Position numbers and translations under genes: made by a program. Shown here piece by piece: positions 26,426 through 35,507 of a stretch of DNA of 64,000 bases. Position 1 is the stretch's first letter. Each line of letters begins with the position of its first letter. Origin of the DNA: Sporosarcina ureae DSM 2281 (lineage in GTDB: Bacteria > Bacillota > Bacilli > Bacillales_A > Planococcaceae); assembly GCF_000425545.1 (NCBI RefSeq), contig NZ_AUDQ01000006.1, positions 105,443 through 169,442 of the forward strand. The letters run 5' to 3'. A model generated the notes under the pieces. That model saw only the letters and a list, made by a program, of their open reading frames with translations. It was not told the DNA's origin and did not search any database.

Positions 26426-26921
26426 AAGTGTAGGGGAGTAAGATGCGGAGTGGCTAGTGTTTTTCTTGTGCCGCTTTAGTGCATAGTTTGCGCATGGAAT
26501 GCATTACAACGCTGGTAATAGCTCTCATGTTCAGGTGTATAGTAGATTGATAAACAATGGAAGTCTTCAGATGAAGTGAGTAAAAGAATATGAGGGCAGT
26601 GAGGACACCATTTTTTAAGTATGATACTCCATGCCATCTTTAGCGTTGTTGTATATTTTAACAATTGTTTTTGTATTTGGGGGCAGAATAGGCTCGCATA
26701 GGGTAATTGGATCATAAATGGATGGATCACACGAAGCGAAGGTATAGTGATTGTTCTAGTTCTTGCTTTTACAATAGGATTCTAGAACATGTACATTTCA
26801 CCAAACGAGCGAGGTATAGATATTCGGTCCACTCTGGATATGAAGTAGGGGACGTATTAAATCCAGGTTGGTTTAGGAGAAGGTAAAACATAGGACAGAT
26901 GATATGGAAGGAGGGGAATAA
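26426..26921. other. Intergenic stretch without a supported gene
   Basis: About 500 bases. An 84-codon minus-strand frame (26476-26730) lacks a ribosome site and recognisable motifs. Nothing else was identified. Confidence 0.45.
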
Positions 26922-28433
26922 TTGAAAAATGTGATGATACAAATAGCATTATTATTTATTACTGCAACAACGGTAATGATTCCCATAGCGGATAATGGAT
27001 TAGTAAAGGCACAAGAAATAAATGATTTAACCAAGACGGAAGAAAAGCAAATAAAAAAAGTCGTAACGAAAAATATGAGTAAGGGGAAGATCCCAGGATT
27101 ATCTATAACGATCGTCAAAGATGATAAAACTGTTTATCAAAAAGGGTTTGGATATTCCGATTTAGATGAGGTAAAACCAGTCACTTCTCAGTCTTTATTT
27201 GAATTAGCTTCTAATAGTAAAGCTTTTACTGCGTTAGCTATTTTAAATTTAGTAGAAAGTGGACAAATAGAGCTTAACGATCATGTGACTACATATATAC
27301 CTTGGCTAAAAGTAAAGTATCAAGGAAAAGAAATACCCATAACGATTGGACAAACGCTACATCAAACAACTGGAATCCCTGCCTCCACTATAAATTTGAT
27401 TCCAGTTTCAAATGAAGATCATGCTTTGGAAGAAACAGTCAGAACCTTAATTGGAATAGAACTAGATAGTGAACCAGGTAAGGTGTTTCAGTATGCGACA
27501 ATAAATTACGATGTTCTAGGATTGATCATTGAACAAGTAACAGGCGAGACATACGAAAGTTATATGAAAGAAACTATTTTAAAACCAATGGAATTAAATA
27601 ATACGCACTTGTTCCGAGATGAAGAAATAAACAATCAAATGACTGATGGATATAAAATCGGATTTTTAAAACCACAACGATATGAAGCACCGATATATAG
27701 GGGAAACAAACCAGCTGGATATATTATATCGAATGGGGAGGATATGGCAAAATGGCTTAAAATTCAACTGGGTACGATGAATGAAGTTGATTTTGATGAG
27801 AAAATCATTAAAAAGACTCATAAAGCTGATCGTGCTGTTGATGTAGTGGGTAATGAAGTATTCTATGCTGGCGGCTGGTTCCTTGAACCAAATGAACAGA
27901 TCACTCATGACGGAATGAATCCAAACTATTCAACTTATGTAACCTTCAATAACGAAGAAAAAACTGGAGTTGCGGTACTAGGTAATTTAAGTTCAAATCA
28001 AGTTCAAAATATAGGAATAGAAATTAATGAAATAGTAAAGGGTAATGTTGTGAGTAGTGATATAGAAGATTCAAACCAATATATAGATAAGGTGGCATTT
28101 GGTATTATACTTGTTTTAAGCACATTAACGCTAGGTGTTTTAATTCTGATCGTAAGGATTTTAATAAAAATCTATAGAAAGCAATTATACGTTAAACCTA
28201 CTGGTATAAAAAGCACATTAAAACTGACTTTGTCTTTATTAATTATGTTGGGGTTAAGTTATTTTATCTATTTAATACCAAGCCTTTTTCTAGAAGGTTA
28301 TTCATGGGAAATTATATTTGTATGGAGCCCTATTAGTGTTCAAGTGGCCTTTTATTCAATGTATATTATTGTTTGGCTTATCTATATGTTCTCTATACTG
28401 AAAGTTCATTTTAAAAAGGAAAAGGCATGGTGA
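26922..28433 (+). CDS. Serine hydrolase, class C beta-lactamase/PBP4*-like, with C-terminal membrane helices
   Basis: The 503-residue protein starts at TTG 26922 behind GGAAGGAGGGG. It has a signal peptide (about 1-28), then a serine beta-lactamase-fold domain (about 40-360) with the nucleophile motif SNSK (S-x-x-K), a YATINY region in place of the usual Y-S/A-N box, and HDG as the third box. Three or four membrane helices follow (about 390-500). Such proteins are amidohydrolases or D,D-peptidase relatives; substrate is unknown. It is clearly more AT-rich than its neighbours and splits the DUF948 genes into two pairs, suggesting a transferred gene. Confidence 0.85.
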   Translation: MKNVMIQIALLFITATTVMIPIADNGLVKAQEINDLTKTEEKQIKKVVTKNMSKGKIPGLSITIVKDDKTVYQKGFGYSDLDEVKPVTSQSLFELASNSKAFTALAILNLVESGQIELNDHVTTYIPWLKVKYQGKEIPITIGQTLHQTTGIPASTINLIPVSNEDHALEETVRTLIGIELDSEPGKVFQYATINYDVLGLIIEQVTGETYESYMKETILKPMELNNTHLFRDEEINNQMTDGYKIGFLKPQRYEAPIYRGNKPAGYIISNGEDMAKWLKIQLGTMNEVDFDEKIIKKTHKADRAVDVVGNEVFYAGGWFLEPNEQITHDGMNPNYSTYVTFNNEEKTGVAVLGNLSSNQVQNIGIEINEIVKGNVVSSDIEDSNQYIDKVAFGIILVLSTLTLGVLILIVRILIKIYRKQLYVKPTGIKSTLKLTLSLLIMLGLSYFIYLIPSLFLEGYSWEIIFVWSPISVQVAFYSMYIIVWLIYMFSILKVHFKKEKAW

Positions 28434-28653
28434 AAAATGACTTTGCATAAGACTAGCAATTTCGGTTGGATCAACGAGAGTCTTAAAGAAGAACGTTTTC
28501 TACAGTCTTGCAAGAAGGAGCCTTCTTTGCAGTGGAGGGTATGTTTCACCGCCGTCTACGTCAGCTACCAGTAGATCGTTGAGTTCTAACTACTATCCCA
28601 ATATCAACGGTCAGTTCACTTCAATAAAACACGTAGTTGATGTACAGACATAT

Positions 28654-28694
28654 AAAAGACCACTAATTCCTATGCGAATTAGTGGTCTGTTTTA
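28654..28694. terminator. Bidirectional terminator
   Basis: AAAAGACCACTAATTC pairs with GAATTAGTGGTC, with T or A tracts on both sides. It lies between the convergent serine hydrolase and DUF948 genes. The 220 bases upstream of it (28434-28653) hold no recognised gene. Confidence 0.85.
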
Positions 28695-28728
28695 AGTTTT
28701 ATATGAGTAGACTAAACCGCACTTCTAC

Positions 28729-29166
28729 TTACGGCCGCATCTTCTTCAGCTCTTTACGCTGCTGCATCAAATAAAACGCCAACGTAGCGACTCCATATAA
28801 CCCTTTATATTCTTTCTCGCGGACAAACTCGCCTGCATTCCCTACGCGATCTTTAAAACGAATTGTCGTATCGAGTGCCGCAGTCGTTACTTCACGTGAA
28901 GCCTCACCGACATCCCCGACAATCTGGAAGACTGGTGTTACTTCATAAATCTGTTTGTTTACATTACTGATCGTATCATTCGTCGTATGAAGAATTTGCT
29001 GAGTCTGACCCGTAACTTCCGCTACCGTCGACGGTAGGGTATCGGTCGTCTTCTTGACGCTTTCCAATACTTCGGTCAACTTTCCAAGTGGTTTAATTAA
29101 CACGATTGCGACAATAATTAGCGCGATGCCGATGAGCAATACGCCTATTCCTAGTACCCAATCCAT
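28729..29166 (-). CDS. DUF948 (YtxG-like) membrane protein 3
   Basis: The 145-residue protein starts MDWVLGIGVLLIG with a membrane helix (about 4-26). A heptad-rich region follows (VLESVKKTTDTLPSTVAEV, QILHTTNDTISNVNKQIYEV) and then a C-terminal basic patch. It resembles the protein at 25875 closely in layout (GVLLIGIALIIVAI against GVILIGIAFVILAI). GAGAGGTG precedes ATG 29166; the frame is open to GTG 29175, which would overlap the upstream gene by four bases. Second gene of a minus-strand DUF948 pair. Confidence 0.78.
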   Translation of the reverse strand: MDWVLGIGVLLIGIALIIVAIVLIKPLGKLTEVLESVKKTTDTLPSTVAEVTGQTQQILHTTNDTISNVNKQIYEVTPVFQIVGDVGEASREVTTAALDTTIRFKDRVGNAGEFVREKEYKGLYGVATLAFYLMQQRKELKKMRP

Positions 29167-29171
29167 CAAGT

Positions 29172-29591
29172 TCACCTCTCTCCGTTATTCTGCTTCATCT
29201 TGTAGTACATTTTTGATGCTACTTCAGACAATGCAGTCGTTTGCTCCATCAACTTGGCATACTTGCCAGGAGGCGCTGATACTTGATCCGCCATTTTAGC
29301 GATAGAGTTCTGCACATACTGGGTGGATTCGCGAAGTTCTTTCGCTGAAGCTGCCAATCCGTCAACCGATTGCAGCTTTGCATTCGCATCATCCGCAATT
29401 TGGTTCGTCTGAGTCATGAGTTGATCGGCTTTATCCGTGATGCCGCCCACTTTCAGTTCCACACGCTTCATCGTTTCTTTTACATCTGTCATTGCTTCTT
29501 TGACCGCTTTGGCTGTTTTAATAATAGCAATTGCGATAACCACTAAAGCCGCAACGGCGACTATGGCACTAATATACAAGAGCACCTTCAA
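29172..29591 (-). CDS. DUF948 (YtxG-like) membrane protein 4
   Basis: The 139-residue protein has one N-terminal helix (KVLLYISAIVAVAALVVIAI) and a long helical tail (MTDVKETMKRVELKVGGITDK). GGAGGTGA five bases upstream supports TTG 29591 as the start; GTG 29606 is in frame but has no site. It lies upstream of, and is probably co-transcribed with, the paralogue at 28729. Confidence 0.72.
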   Translation of the reverse strand: MKVLLYISAIVAVAALVVIAIAIIKTAKAVKEAMTDVKETMKRVELKVGGITDKADQLMTQTNQIADDANAKLQSVDGLAASAKELRESTQYVQNSIAKMADQVSAPPGKYAKLMEQTTALSEVASKMYYKMKQNNGER

Positions 29592-29808
29592 TCTAGTCAC
29601 CTCCACATAATAAGTGCGTTTCTAACTTGAACGTCTAACTTCCGTCAAAACGTGTAAACGTTCTATATCCTTGTCATTCCACAAATGAAAGTAATCTAAA
29701 CACTGGCCTGCTATTTAACTAGAAAAACTATATTTCCACACCCCTATGTGAGAAAAGTACCTGAAATATGATATGATTTTCACATCAAATACTGAAGGGG
29801 TGAAATAC

Positions 29809-30807
29809 ATGCCTTGCAAAGGTTGCATTGTCCGTGAGATTGATTATGAAGTCTCATTTGAAAATTGTGAGCAAACAGCACTGTTCGAATCAATAGAAGA
29901 TCATTTGAAACGAGCTCATATGCTGGTGAACCAGGAAGATCAAACATTTCATGTGAAAGAACAAGGGATAAAAGAATTATACGACTTTTGCGTCGATCAT
30001 GCAGTAGAAATGGATACTATTCAATTTCGTCTCGACCAAACCGACTGGCGGCCTCTCTCGGAAGTCCTGCACGTAGTCGAAATGCAGTGGATTGATCAAG
30101 TCATTCAAGATGAACAATTGACGAGCCATTATCAGCCTATTGTTACACCCGAACTCGAGATTTATGCTTACGAATTGCTCGCGCGTTTCTATCATAAAGA
30201 CGGTAGAGTGATTTATCCGAATGAAATTTTCTCCGCGGCAAAAGAGCGCGGTAGATTATATGCTCTTGACAGAGTGTGTCGTCTAACAGCAGTTCGCCAT
30301 GCAAAACATATTACGCAAAAGGCATTCATTAATTTCATTCCAACCTCTATCTATTCGCCGGAGTTTTGCTTGCGATCAACGATTAATTTAGCGAACGAAT
30401 TAGAAATTGACCCATACCGTTTAATCTTTGAAGTAGTGGAGTCGGAAAAAGTGGGAGACATGGACCATTTAAAAACCATTTTGGAATACTATCATTCAAA
30501 AGGATTCGAGTATGCCCTCGATGATGTTGGGGAAGGTTATAACACGGCTGAAGTACTTTCTTTCCTTCGACCGAACTATATGAAGCTCGATATTAAGTAT
30601 GTGCAAGGTGTGGCGACTGATCCTGCTAAGCAGCTTATAGCAGGGGAGTTTCTTGATAAAGCACTGGCGGTGGATGCGATTCCTTTAGCAGAGGGAATAG
30701 AAGCAGTAGAAGATTTTGAATGGTTGAGAGCGAAAGGTTATCAACTATTCCAAGGCTATTTATTCGGCAAACCGTCGGCAGTTCCACAGACTGAAATTTT
30801 CATATAG
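29809..30807 (+). CDS. EAL-domain cyclic-di-GMP phosphodiesterase
   Basis: The 332-residue protein has an N-terminal region of about 90 residues starting MPCKGCIVREIDYE, followed by an EAL domain (about 95-332). Catalytic positions appear kept: the Glu of YELLAR, Asn of FINFIPTS, Glu of FEVVESE, the Asp pair of LDDVGEGYN, Lys of KLDIKYV, and Glu of AEGIE. It should hydrolyse c-di-GMP to pGpG. No membrane segment and no GGDEF domain. GAAGGGGTG selects ATG 29809. Confidence 0.88.
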   Translation: MPCKGCIVREIDYEVSFENCEQTALFESIEDHLKRAHMLVNQEDQTFHVKEQGIKELYDFCVDHAVEMDTIQFRLDQTDWRPLSEVLHVVEMQWIDQVIQDEQLTSHYQPIVTPELEIYAYELLARFYHKDGRVIYPNEIFSAAKERGRLYALDRVCRLTAVRHAKHITQKAFINFIPTSIYSPEFCLRSTINLANELEIDPYRLIFEVVESEKVGDMDHLKTILEYYHSKGFEYALDDVGEGYNTAEVLSFLRPNYMKLDIKYVQGVATDPAKQLIAGEFLDKALAVDAIPLAEGIEAVEDFEWLRAKGYQLFQGYLFGKPSAVPQTEIFI

Positions 30808-30887
30808 GCTTGCGCGTTGTCGAGGTTAATTAGTGTACACTGAAATTGATTTAATGTTAAACTATAATCAATAAGGAGATGGTACAT

Positions 30888-31640
30888 ATGAAATTAGACA
30901 AAAAAGTTGCAATCATTACAGGTGGAGCTGGCGGCATCGGGTTAGGCATTGCTACAGCATTCGCTAAAGAAGGCGCGACTATCGCGATCGTTGACTTAAA
31001 CAAAGAAGCAGGCGATGCAGCGATTGAAAAATTGCAGAAAATCTCTCCGCAATCGATTTTTCTTCAAGCGGACTTAACTGTTCGAACAGAATTACCTTCC
31101 ATTGTCGAGCAAGTTGTAACGAAGCTCGGAAAATTGGACATCTTAGTCAACAACGCACATGCTTCACGTATGAAATCTATTGAAGAGATGACGCAAGAAG
31201 ACATAGATCTGTCGTTCAATACAGGATTCTATCCAACGCTCTACTTGATGCAAGCGGCTCTTCCGCACTTGAAAGAGTCAAAAGGAACCGTGATCAACTT
31301 CTCATCCGGCGCAGGATTAAATGGCGATGTGAACCAAGGTTCATACGCTGCGGCAAAAGAAGCCATCCGCGGGATCACAAGAGTGGCGGCGAATGAATGG
31401 GGTCAATATGGCATCACGTGTAACCTGATTTCCCCAATTGCCAAAACACCAGGCATTGAGCATTGGGGACAAGAGAATCCGGAATCGTATCAAGCTATTC
31501 TTGCGAGAAACCCACTTGGACGCCTAGGCGATCCAGAAAAAGATATCGGTCGCACAGCAGTATTCCTAGCGAGCGAAGACGCTTCTTACATCACGGGCCA
31601 AACGATGATGGTAGACGGTGGGTCTATCAAATTACGTTAA
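30888..31640 (+). CDS. Short-chain dehydrogenase/reductase (SDR family)
   Basis: The 250-residue classical SDR has the NAD(P) motif TGGAGGIGLG (residues about 11-20), NNAHAS in place of NNAG, the catalytic Ser in INFSSGAG, and YAAAK with the catalytic Tyr and Lys. The C-terminal YITGQTMMVDGG is typical of 3-oxoacyl-ACP reductase-like members. Substrate cannot be assigned. AAGGAGA precedes ATG 30888. It is followed by a terminator and the 63-bp repeat array. Confidence 0.9.
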   Translation: MKLDKKVAIITGGAGGIGLGIATAFAKEGATIAIVDLNKEAGDAAIEKLQKISPQSIFLQADLTVRTELPSIVEQVVTKLGKLDILVNNAHASRMKSIEEMTQEDIDLSFNTGFYPTLYLMQAALPHLKESKGTVINFSSGAGLNGDVNQGSYAAAKEAIRGITRVAANEWGQYGITCNLISPIAKTPGIEHWGQENPESYQAILARNPLGRLGDPEKDIGRTAVFLASEDASYITGQTMMVDGGSIKLR

Positions 31641-31650
31641 TACAACATTC

Positions 31651-31683
31651 GAGGCTGTCCTGATTTATGGGGCAGTCTTTTTT
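31651..31683 (+). terminator. Terminator after SDR gene
   Basis: GGCTGTCC pairs (with G-U pairs) with GGGGCAGTC, followed by TTTTTT. Confidence 0.8.
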
Positions 31684-31714
31684 GTATGTAGGAGTATGGG
31701 CGGGTGGGGATGTT

Positions 31715-32090
31715 GATAGAGCGGATGGCGCGTGCGATAGAGCGTTTGCGGCGAAAGTATGAGCGGATGCGGTGTTTGATAGAGCGGCTGGCGCGTGGGA
31801 TAGAGCGTTTGTGGTGGAAGTATGAGCGCAAGCGGTTGTTGATAGAGCGGCTGGCGCGTGCTATAGAGCTTTTGCGGTGGAAGTATGAGCGCACGCGGTG
31901 GTTGATAGAGCGGCTGGCGCGTGTTATAGAGCGTTTGCCGGTGGGAGTATGAGCGGATGGGGTGTTTGATAGAGCGGCTGGCGCGTGTTATAGAGCGTTT
32001 GCCGTGGAAGTATGAGCGCACACGGTGTTTGATAGAGCGGCTAGCGCGTGCTATAGAGCGTTCGTGGTAAAAGTATGAGCGCACGCGCGT
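31715..32090. repeat. 21/63-bp GAGCG repeat array, locus 2
   Basis: Six tandem units start with GATAGAGCGG at 31715, 31778, 31841, 31904, 31968 and 32031. Steps are 63, 63, 63, 64 and 63 bases. Each unit has three sub-units of about 21 bases with the cores GATAGAGCG, TATAGAGCG and TATGAGCG. Frames through it give IERLARVIERL-type repeats on one strand and RSIKHR-type repeats on the other. Neither has a ribosome site. It lies between the convergent SDR and marR genes. Confidence 0.95.
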
Positions 32091-32117
32091 ATCTATCGAG
32101 CAACGAGCTCTACCAAT

Positions 32118-32148
32118 AAAAAAAGCTGCTCCACAACGGAACAGCTTC
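32118..32148 (-). terminator. Terminator of marR gene
   Basis: On the minus strand GAAGCTGTTCC pairs with GGAGCAGCTT and is followed by T residues. Confidence 0.88.
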
Positions 32149-32150
32149 TC

Positions 32151-32576
32151 TCAAACAAACGTGTTATTTAATTTAGTGTAAATTTGGACTAAACTATTTC
32201 GTTCAGCCTCCGATAAGTGACTAAAGAACTCCGAACGCACTTTTACTCCGCATTTCTGCGCTTCGCCCAAAATCTCTAGGCCTCTAGGAGTTATTTCCCA
32301 ATACTTTGTTCGTCGGTCTTCTTCATCATTACGCAACGTAATAAATTCGCTCTTAATGAGCTTTGAAGACAAGTGCGTCAATGAAGCGGGCGTGAAGCCT
32401 AGTGTCTCAGCCAAATCAGAAGGACGTTGTTCACCTTTGTTATGTAACTCTAGCAATACAAGAATATGGGAGATTCCTAGGGACAGCTTGGATTCTTGCT
32501 GGAAACGGATCAGCATTTTATTCGTCACTTGATCCATTAAATGTACCAAATTGAAAATTGTCTGTTCTTCAGTCAA
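32151..32576 (-). CDS. MarR-family transcriptional regulator
   Basis: The 141-residue winged-helix protein has the recognition region RPSDLAETLGFTPASLTHLSSKL (about 53-75), then the wing DEEDRRTKYWEITPRG, typical of MarR. It would bind DNA as a dimer and usually represses a nearby gene. The start is TTG 32576 with AGGAGGTG upstream. The MCP gene is divergent, 230 bases away, and is a possible target, but no operator was identified. Confidence 0.9.
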   Translation of the reverse strand: MTEEQTIFNLVHLMDQVTNKMLIRFQQESKLSLGISHILVLLELHNKGEQRPSDLAETLGFTPASLTHLSSKLIKSEFITLRNDEEDRRTKYWEITPRGLEILGEAQKCGVKVRSEFFSHLSEAERNSLVQIYTKLNNTFV

Positions 32577-32808
32577 AAAAGAACACCTCCTTTTCCTCCA
32601 AAAAACTTTATGTTTATATACTATTCATCATACAATATTATATACGAAATAAAACAGTTGTGACACGATAATAATACCTACATCTTACTCATTATTTTAA
32701 AATTAAAGAGTTTTTCATTTTCTTCTTTTTAATTGTAGACTGATAGCGTATGATAAAGACAACGAATGAACTAGATAAACCAAATAGGAAGGGTGGGCAT
32801 AAGGTTTG

Positions 32809-34521
32809 ATGAAAGTTAAAGATTCGTTAACGTTTCAGCTAGGTTCTATTATAGCTGGAATCTTGGTGGTGATGTTAATCATTACATCACTTGCTACATA
32901 TAAGACTGCTTATGACAAATTGTATGATGCTGCAGGAATTGAGGCGTATGGCTGCGCCAATATTACTACTGGATTGATTCGACCTGGTGATATGGAAAAG
33001 GCATTGGCTGGCGAGGTTGACACACAAAATGAACTTGGGAAGACATTGAACTGGACAACTGAACACAAAAATATATTTGAAACACAATATATTTTGGATT
33101 TGGATGGAAAAATCATTGCCCTCGACGATAATCTGAAAGCAAGTGGATTTAAGCCGGGAGACCAGTTCCATTTAGACAAAGAAGCGATTGCCGATCTACT
33201 CGAACATCGACATTCGACGTACTCTCAGCCTTACGAGTATGGCGGTATAGAGCGGCTTTCGGGTTATGCGCCAATACACGAAGACCAGGATGCGAGTAAA
33301 GAAATCATCGCAGTCAGCGTAATTGATTTCGATGCCAACATCGTCAAACATCGTACTTGGGACGTTGTACGCGACGGAATCTTGATCAGTATTATTCCTA
33401 TGATACTTGCTTCAATTGGAACAGGATTCTTGATTCGCCGGAAAACTAAGCCGATCACGAGCTTAATTGAGCAGGCGAAGGAAATTGCGGATGGTAACTT
33501 GGCGGTCCAACCGACAGAAGTGAAATCACAAGACGAAGTGGGCGACTTGGCTCGTACACTGAATCGTATGACGGTGAACCTACAAGATATGATCGCGACG
33601 ATGAATACGACCTCGCAGCATTTATCCGAAAACGCAGGGGAAACTTCTGCATCACTTTCTGAAATGCGTGAAGCGATTACGATGGTTGCACATAATATCG
33701 AAGAAGTCGTCACAGCTGTTACGGAAGGTACGTCAACTGCGGAGCACGCAACAGGTATTCTTACGGGATTAGCAAGTGGTTTAAACAATACGAAACAAAG
33801 CGCTGATTCGATGCTCGTTAACTCCAATGAAACGATGAAGATTGCACTAGAAGGCGCAAAACGCGCAGAGGAAATTAGCTATGATATGGAATTAATTCGA
33901 AATGGTTCACAACAAGTTGGAGATACGATTCAAAACTTGGTGGAATCTACGACGAAGATCCAAAACATTACGGGTTCCATCGCAGGAATCGCAGCTCAAA
34001 CCAATTTACTTGCACTGAACGCATCCATTGAAGCGGCGCGTGCAGGTGAACACGGTAAAGGCTTTGCGGTAGTGGCGGAAGAAGTACGGAACTTGGCTGA
34101 GCAATCGAATCAGGAAGTACTCGAAGTAGAGAAGCTGGTGAAGGATATTTCGGATCGCATCCAGCAAGTCATTACTTCTACATCGGAAAATACGAAACAC
34201 ATCACGAAGGGTACTGAAACAGTGAAGCTTACGTCTCAGTCATTGAGTAATATTTCCGTGGCAGTTGGAGAAACTGTCAAGGAAATCAAGAATATTTCAA
34301 ACTTGATGACGTCAGAAGCCGCGAAATCAACAGAAGCGGTACAGTTGATCGAGCACTTGACGCACGCTGTACAAAATATTGAAGACATGACCAATAATAT
34401 TGCAGCAGCTGCCGAGCAAACGACAGCGAGCATAGAAGAAATTTCAGAACGTTCTACGCAGACCAATCAAATGGCGCGTGAACTGGAAGTGTTTGTCGGT
34501 TCATTCGAATTACCTAAATAA
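32809..34521 (+). CDS. Methyl-accepting chemotaxis protein
   Basis: The 570-residue transmembrane receptor has helix 1 (about 13-35), an outer sensing domain (about 36-187, single-Cache-like: [17 protein letters not shown]), helix 2 (about 188-208), HAMP (about 209-262) and a long signalling coiled coil. The conserved tip is [19 protein letters not shown], near residue 395. It signals to CheA/CheW to bias flagellar rotation. Ligand unknown. ATG 32809 has only AAGG close by; TTG 32806 is the in-frame codon before it. Confidence 0.93.
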   Translation: MKVKDSLTFQLGSIIAGILVVMLIITSLATYKTAYDKLYDAAGIEAYGCANITTGLIRPGDMEKALAGEVDTQNELGKTLNWTTEHKNIFETQYILDLDGKIIALDDNLKASGFKPGDQFHLDKEAIADLLEHRHSTYSQPYEYGGIERLSGYAPIHEDQDASKEIIAVSVIDFDANIVKHRTWDVVRDGILISIIPMILASIGTGFLIRRKTKPITSLIEQAKEIADGNLAVQPTEVKSQDEVGDLARTLNRMTVNLQDMIATMNTTSQHLSENAGETSASLSEMREAITMVAHNIEEVVTAVTEGTSTAEHATGILTGLASGLNNTKQSADSMLVNSNETMKIALEGAKRAEEISYDMELIRNGSQQVGDTIQNLVESTTKIQNITGSIAGIAAQTNLLALNASIEAARAGEHGKGFAVVAEEVRNLAEQSNQEVLEVEKLVKDISDRIQQVITSTSENTKHITKGTETVKLTSQSLSNISVAVGETVKEIKNISNLMTSEAAKSTEAVQLIEHLTHAVQNIEDMTNNIAAAAEQTTASIEEISERSTQTNQMARELEVFVGSFELPK

Positions 34522-34527
34522 ACACTT

Positions 34528-34558
34528 GGCCATCGCATGTAAAGCGATGGCCTTTTTT
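34528..34558 (+). terminator. Terminator after MCP gene
   Basis: GGCCATCGC pairs with GCGATGGCC, followed by TTTTTT. Confidence 0.93.
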
Positions 34559-34562
34559 ACCA

Positions 34563-34591
34563 TTGAATTTCGAATGTACGTTCTGTATAAT
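34563..34591 (+). promoter_or_regulatory. LexA-controlled sigma-A promoter of the YolD-like gene
   Basis: TTGAAT (34563-34568), 17 bases, then TATAAT (34586-34591). The spacer contains CGAATGTACGTTCT (34571-34584), which fits the Bacillus SOS box CGAACRNRYGTTYC at all but two positions. A weaker partial site, CGAACATACATACG, follows at 34593-34606. LexA bound here would block RNA polymerase. Confidence 0.8.
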
Positions 34592-34628
34592 ACGAACATA
34601 CATACGCTTAGGAAATGGGGAATATGTG

Positions 34629-34979
34629 ATGGAAAGGAACCGAGATAGAGGGAAATTGAAGTGGACGTCGCTCATGCTGCCTGAACACCTCGAGAGACTA
34701 CGCGATTGGCAATGGGAAGATGAGTATATTGAACGGCCCGAGTTAACCGATTGGGAACTACAAACGATGCAAGAGACACTTGAAGTAGCTTGGCGCAGAC
34801 GTGGTGAGACATGGATTAAAACTTGGCATGATGGAGAAGTTCGCTTTCATCAAGGGGAGATTGAAGCGCTCGACTTGCAGACGATGACCATTGTGCTGCG
34901 TGATCCATTCGGAACGGAAAGAATTCATGTAGCAGATGTGATAGATGTCCAGTTATCGAAAGGAGCAGATGGTTTTTAA
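34629..34979 (+). CDS. YolD-like family protein (SOS-regulated)
   Basis: The 116-residue protein starts MERNRDRGKLKWTSLMLPEH and ends with a domain containing WHDGEVRFHQGEIEALDLQT and DPFGTERIHVADVIDVQL, as in the YolD-like family. YolD genes normally lie beside Y-family polymerases (uvrX/polY) and are SOS-induced. Here there is no polymerase gene nearby, but the SOS promoter is retained. GGGGA before ATG 34629 sets the start. Next to it, convergent, is a GIY-YIG nuclease gene. Function is not established. Confidence 0.85.
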   Translation: MERNRDRGKLKWTSLMLPEHLERLRDWQWEDEYIERPELTDWELQTMQETLEVAWRRRGETWIKTWHDGEVRFHQGEIEALDLQTMTIVLRDPFGTERIHVADVIDVQLSKGADGF

Positions 34980-34982
34980 CCA

Positions 34983-35016
34983 AAAATAAAAGCCGTCTGC
35001 GAAGGCAGACAGCTCA
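34983..35016 (-). terminator. Terminator of the GIY-YIG gene
   Basis: On the minus strand GAGCTGTCTGC and GCAGACGGCTT pair around CTTC, followed by TTATTTTT. It lies between two convergent genes. Confidence 0.75.
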
Positions 35017-35391
35017 GTCTCTGAAAAATGCTTTTTCTACGTTGTATTTAGCTTGCTGTGTGTTGATTACGTACGTTTCGTAGATTTCGCGTTCCATTGG
35101 GTCATCGATGATAATAGCGGAAATCTTTGCTACTTCTTCACGGTGATTACGTAATGGAGACACTTGGTCTTCAAAATGCTTTTTTAGACGTGGACGTAAT
35201 TTTCGTGCTTTTCCTACGAATAATAACTCGTCGCTTTGGTTGAAGAACAACAAAAGGCCGCCTTTATCACGTGGAATATCATGAAAATCGATGAAACCAT
35301 AGATTGGCTTAATTGGCGTTTCATCAGGTCCCATTTCTTGTTTTCTGCGAACGATCGTTACGTCCGGTTTAGGTAATGTAATATTGATCAT
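35014..35391 (-). CDS. GIY-YIG domain nuclease (nucleotide-excision-repair-like)
   Basis: The 125-residue protein has a GIY-YIG-like core: GGLLLFFNQSDELLFVGKA in place of GIY...YIGKA, then RKLRPRLKKHF with the conserved Arg, and MEREIYETYVINTQQAKYN with the metal-binding Glu and a final Asn. It resembles the N-terminal nuclease of UvrC without the rest of UvrC. The GIY tyrosines are replaced (LLL, LFV), so activity is uncertain. AAGGATG precedes ATG 35391. Confidence 0.75.
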   Translation of the reverse strand: MINITLPKPDVTIVRRKQEMGPDETPIKPIYGFIDFHDIPRDKGGLLLFFNQSDELLFVGKARKLRPRLKKHFEDQVSPLRNHREEVAKISAIIIDDPMEREIYETYVINTQQAKYNVEKAFFRD

Positions 35392-35507
35392 TTTACTTCA
35401 CATCCTTATATCAGTCAGTGTTTATCCTATCATACGACCCCGAAAAAAGCGAGAAACTTTCTGTCCGTCCCTTGCATATAGTAGACAAATGTCTTGGGAA
35501 GGATGAA

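Noticed and set aside
26476..26730. 84-codon minus-strand frame
   Set aside because: No ribosome binding site and no family resemblance, with another frame equally open nearby.
31637..32084. Overlapping minus-strand frames rich in RSIKHR-type repeats
   Set aside because: Antisense reading of the 63-bp array; the repeated peptides simply mirror the DNA repeat.
31715..32090. Regular repeats suggesting a CRISPR array or a repeat protein
   Set aside because: Units are near-identical through their full 63 bp with no unique spacers, there are no cas genes, and the IERL-type frames have no ribosome sites. One 64-bp step breaks the frame.
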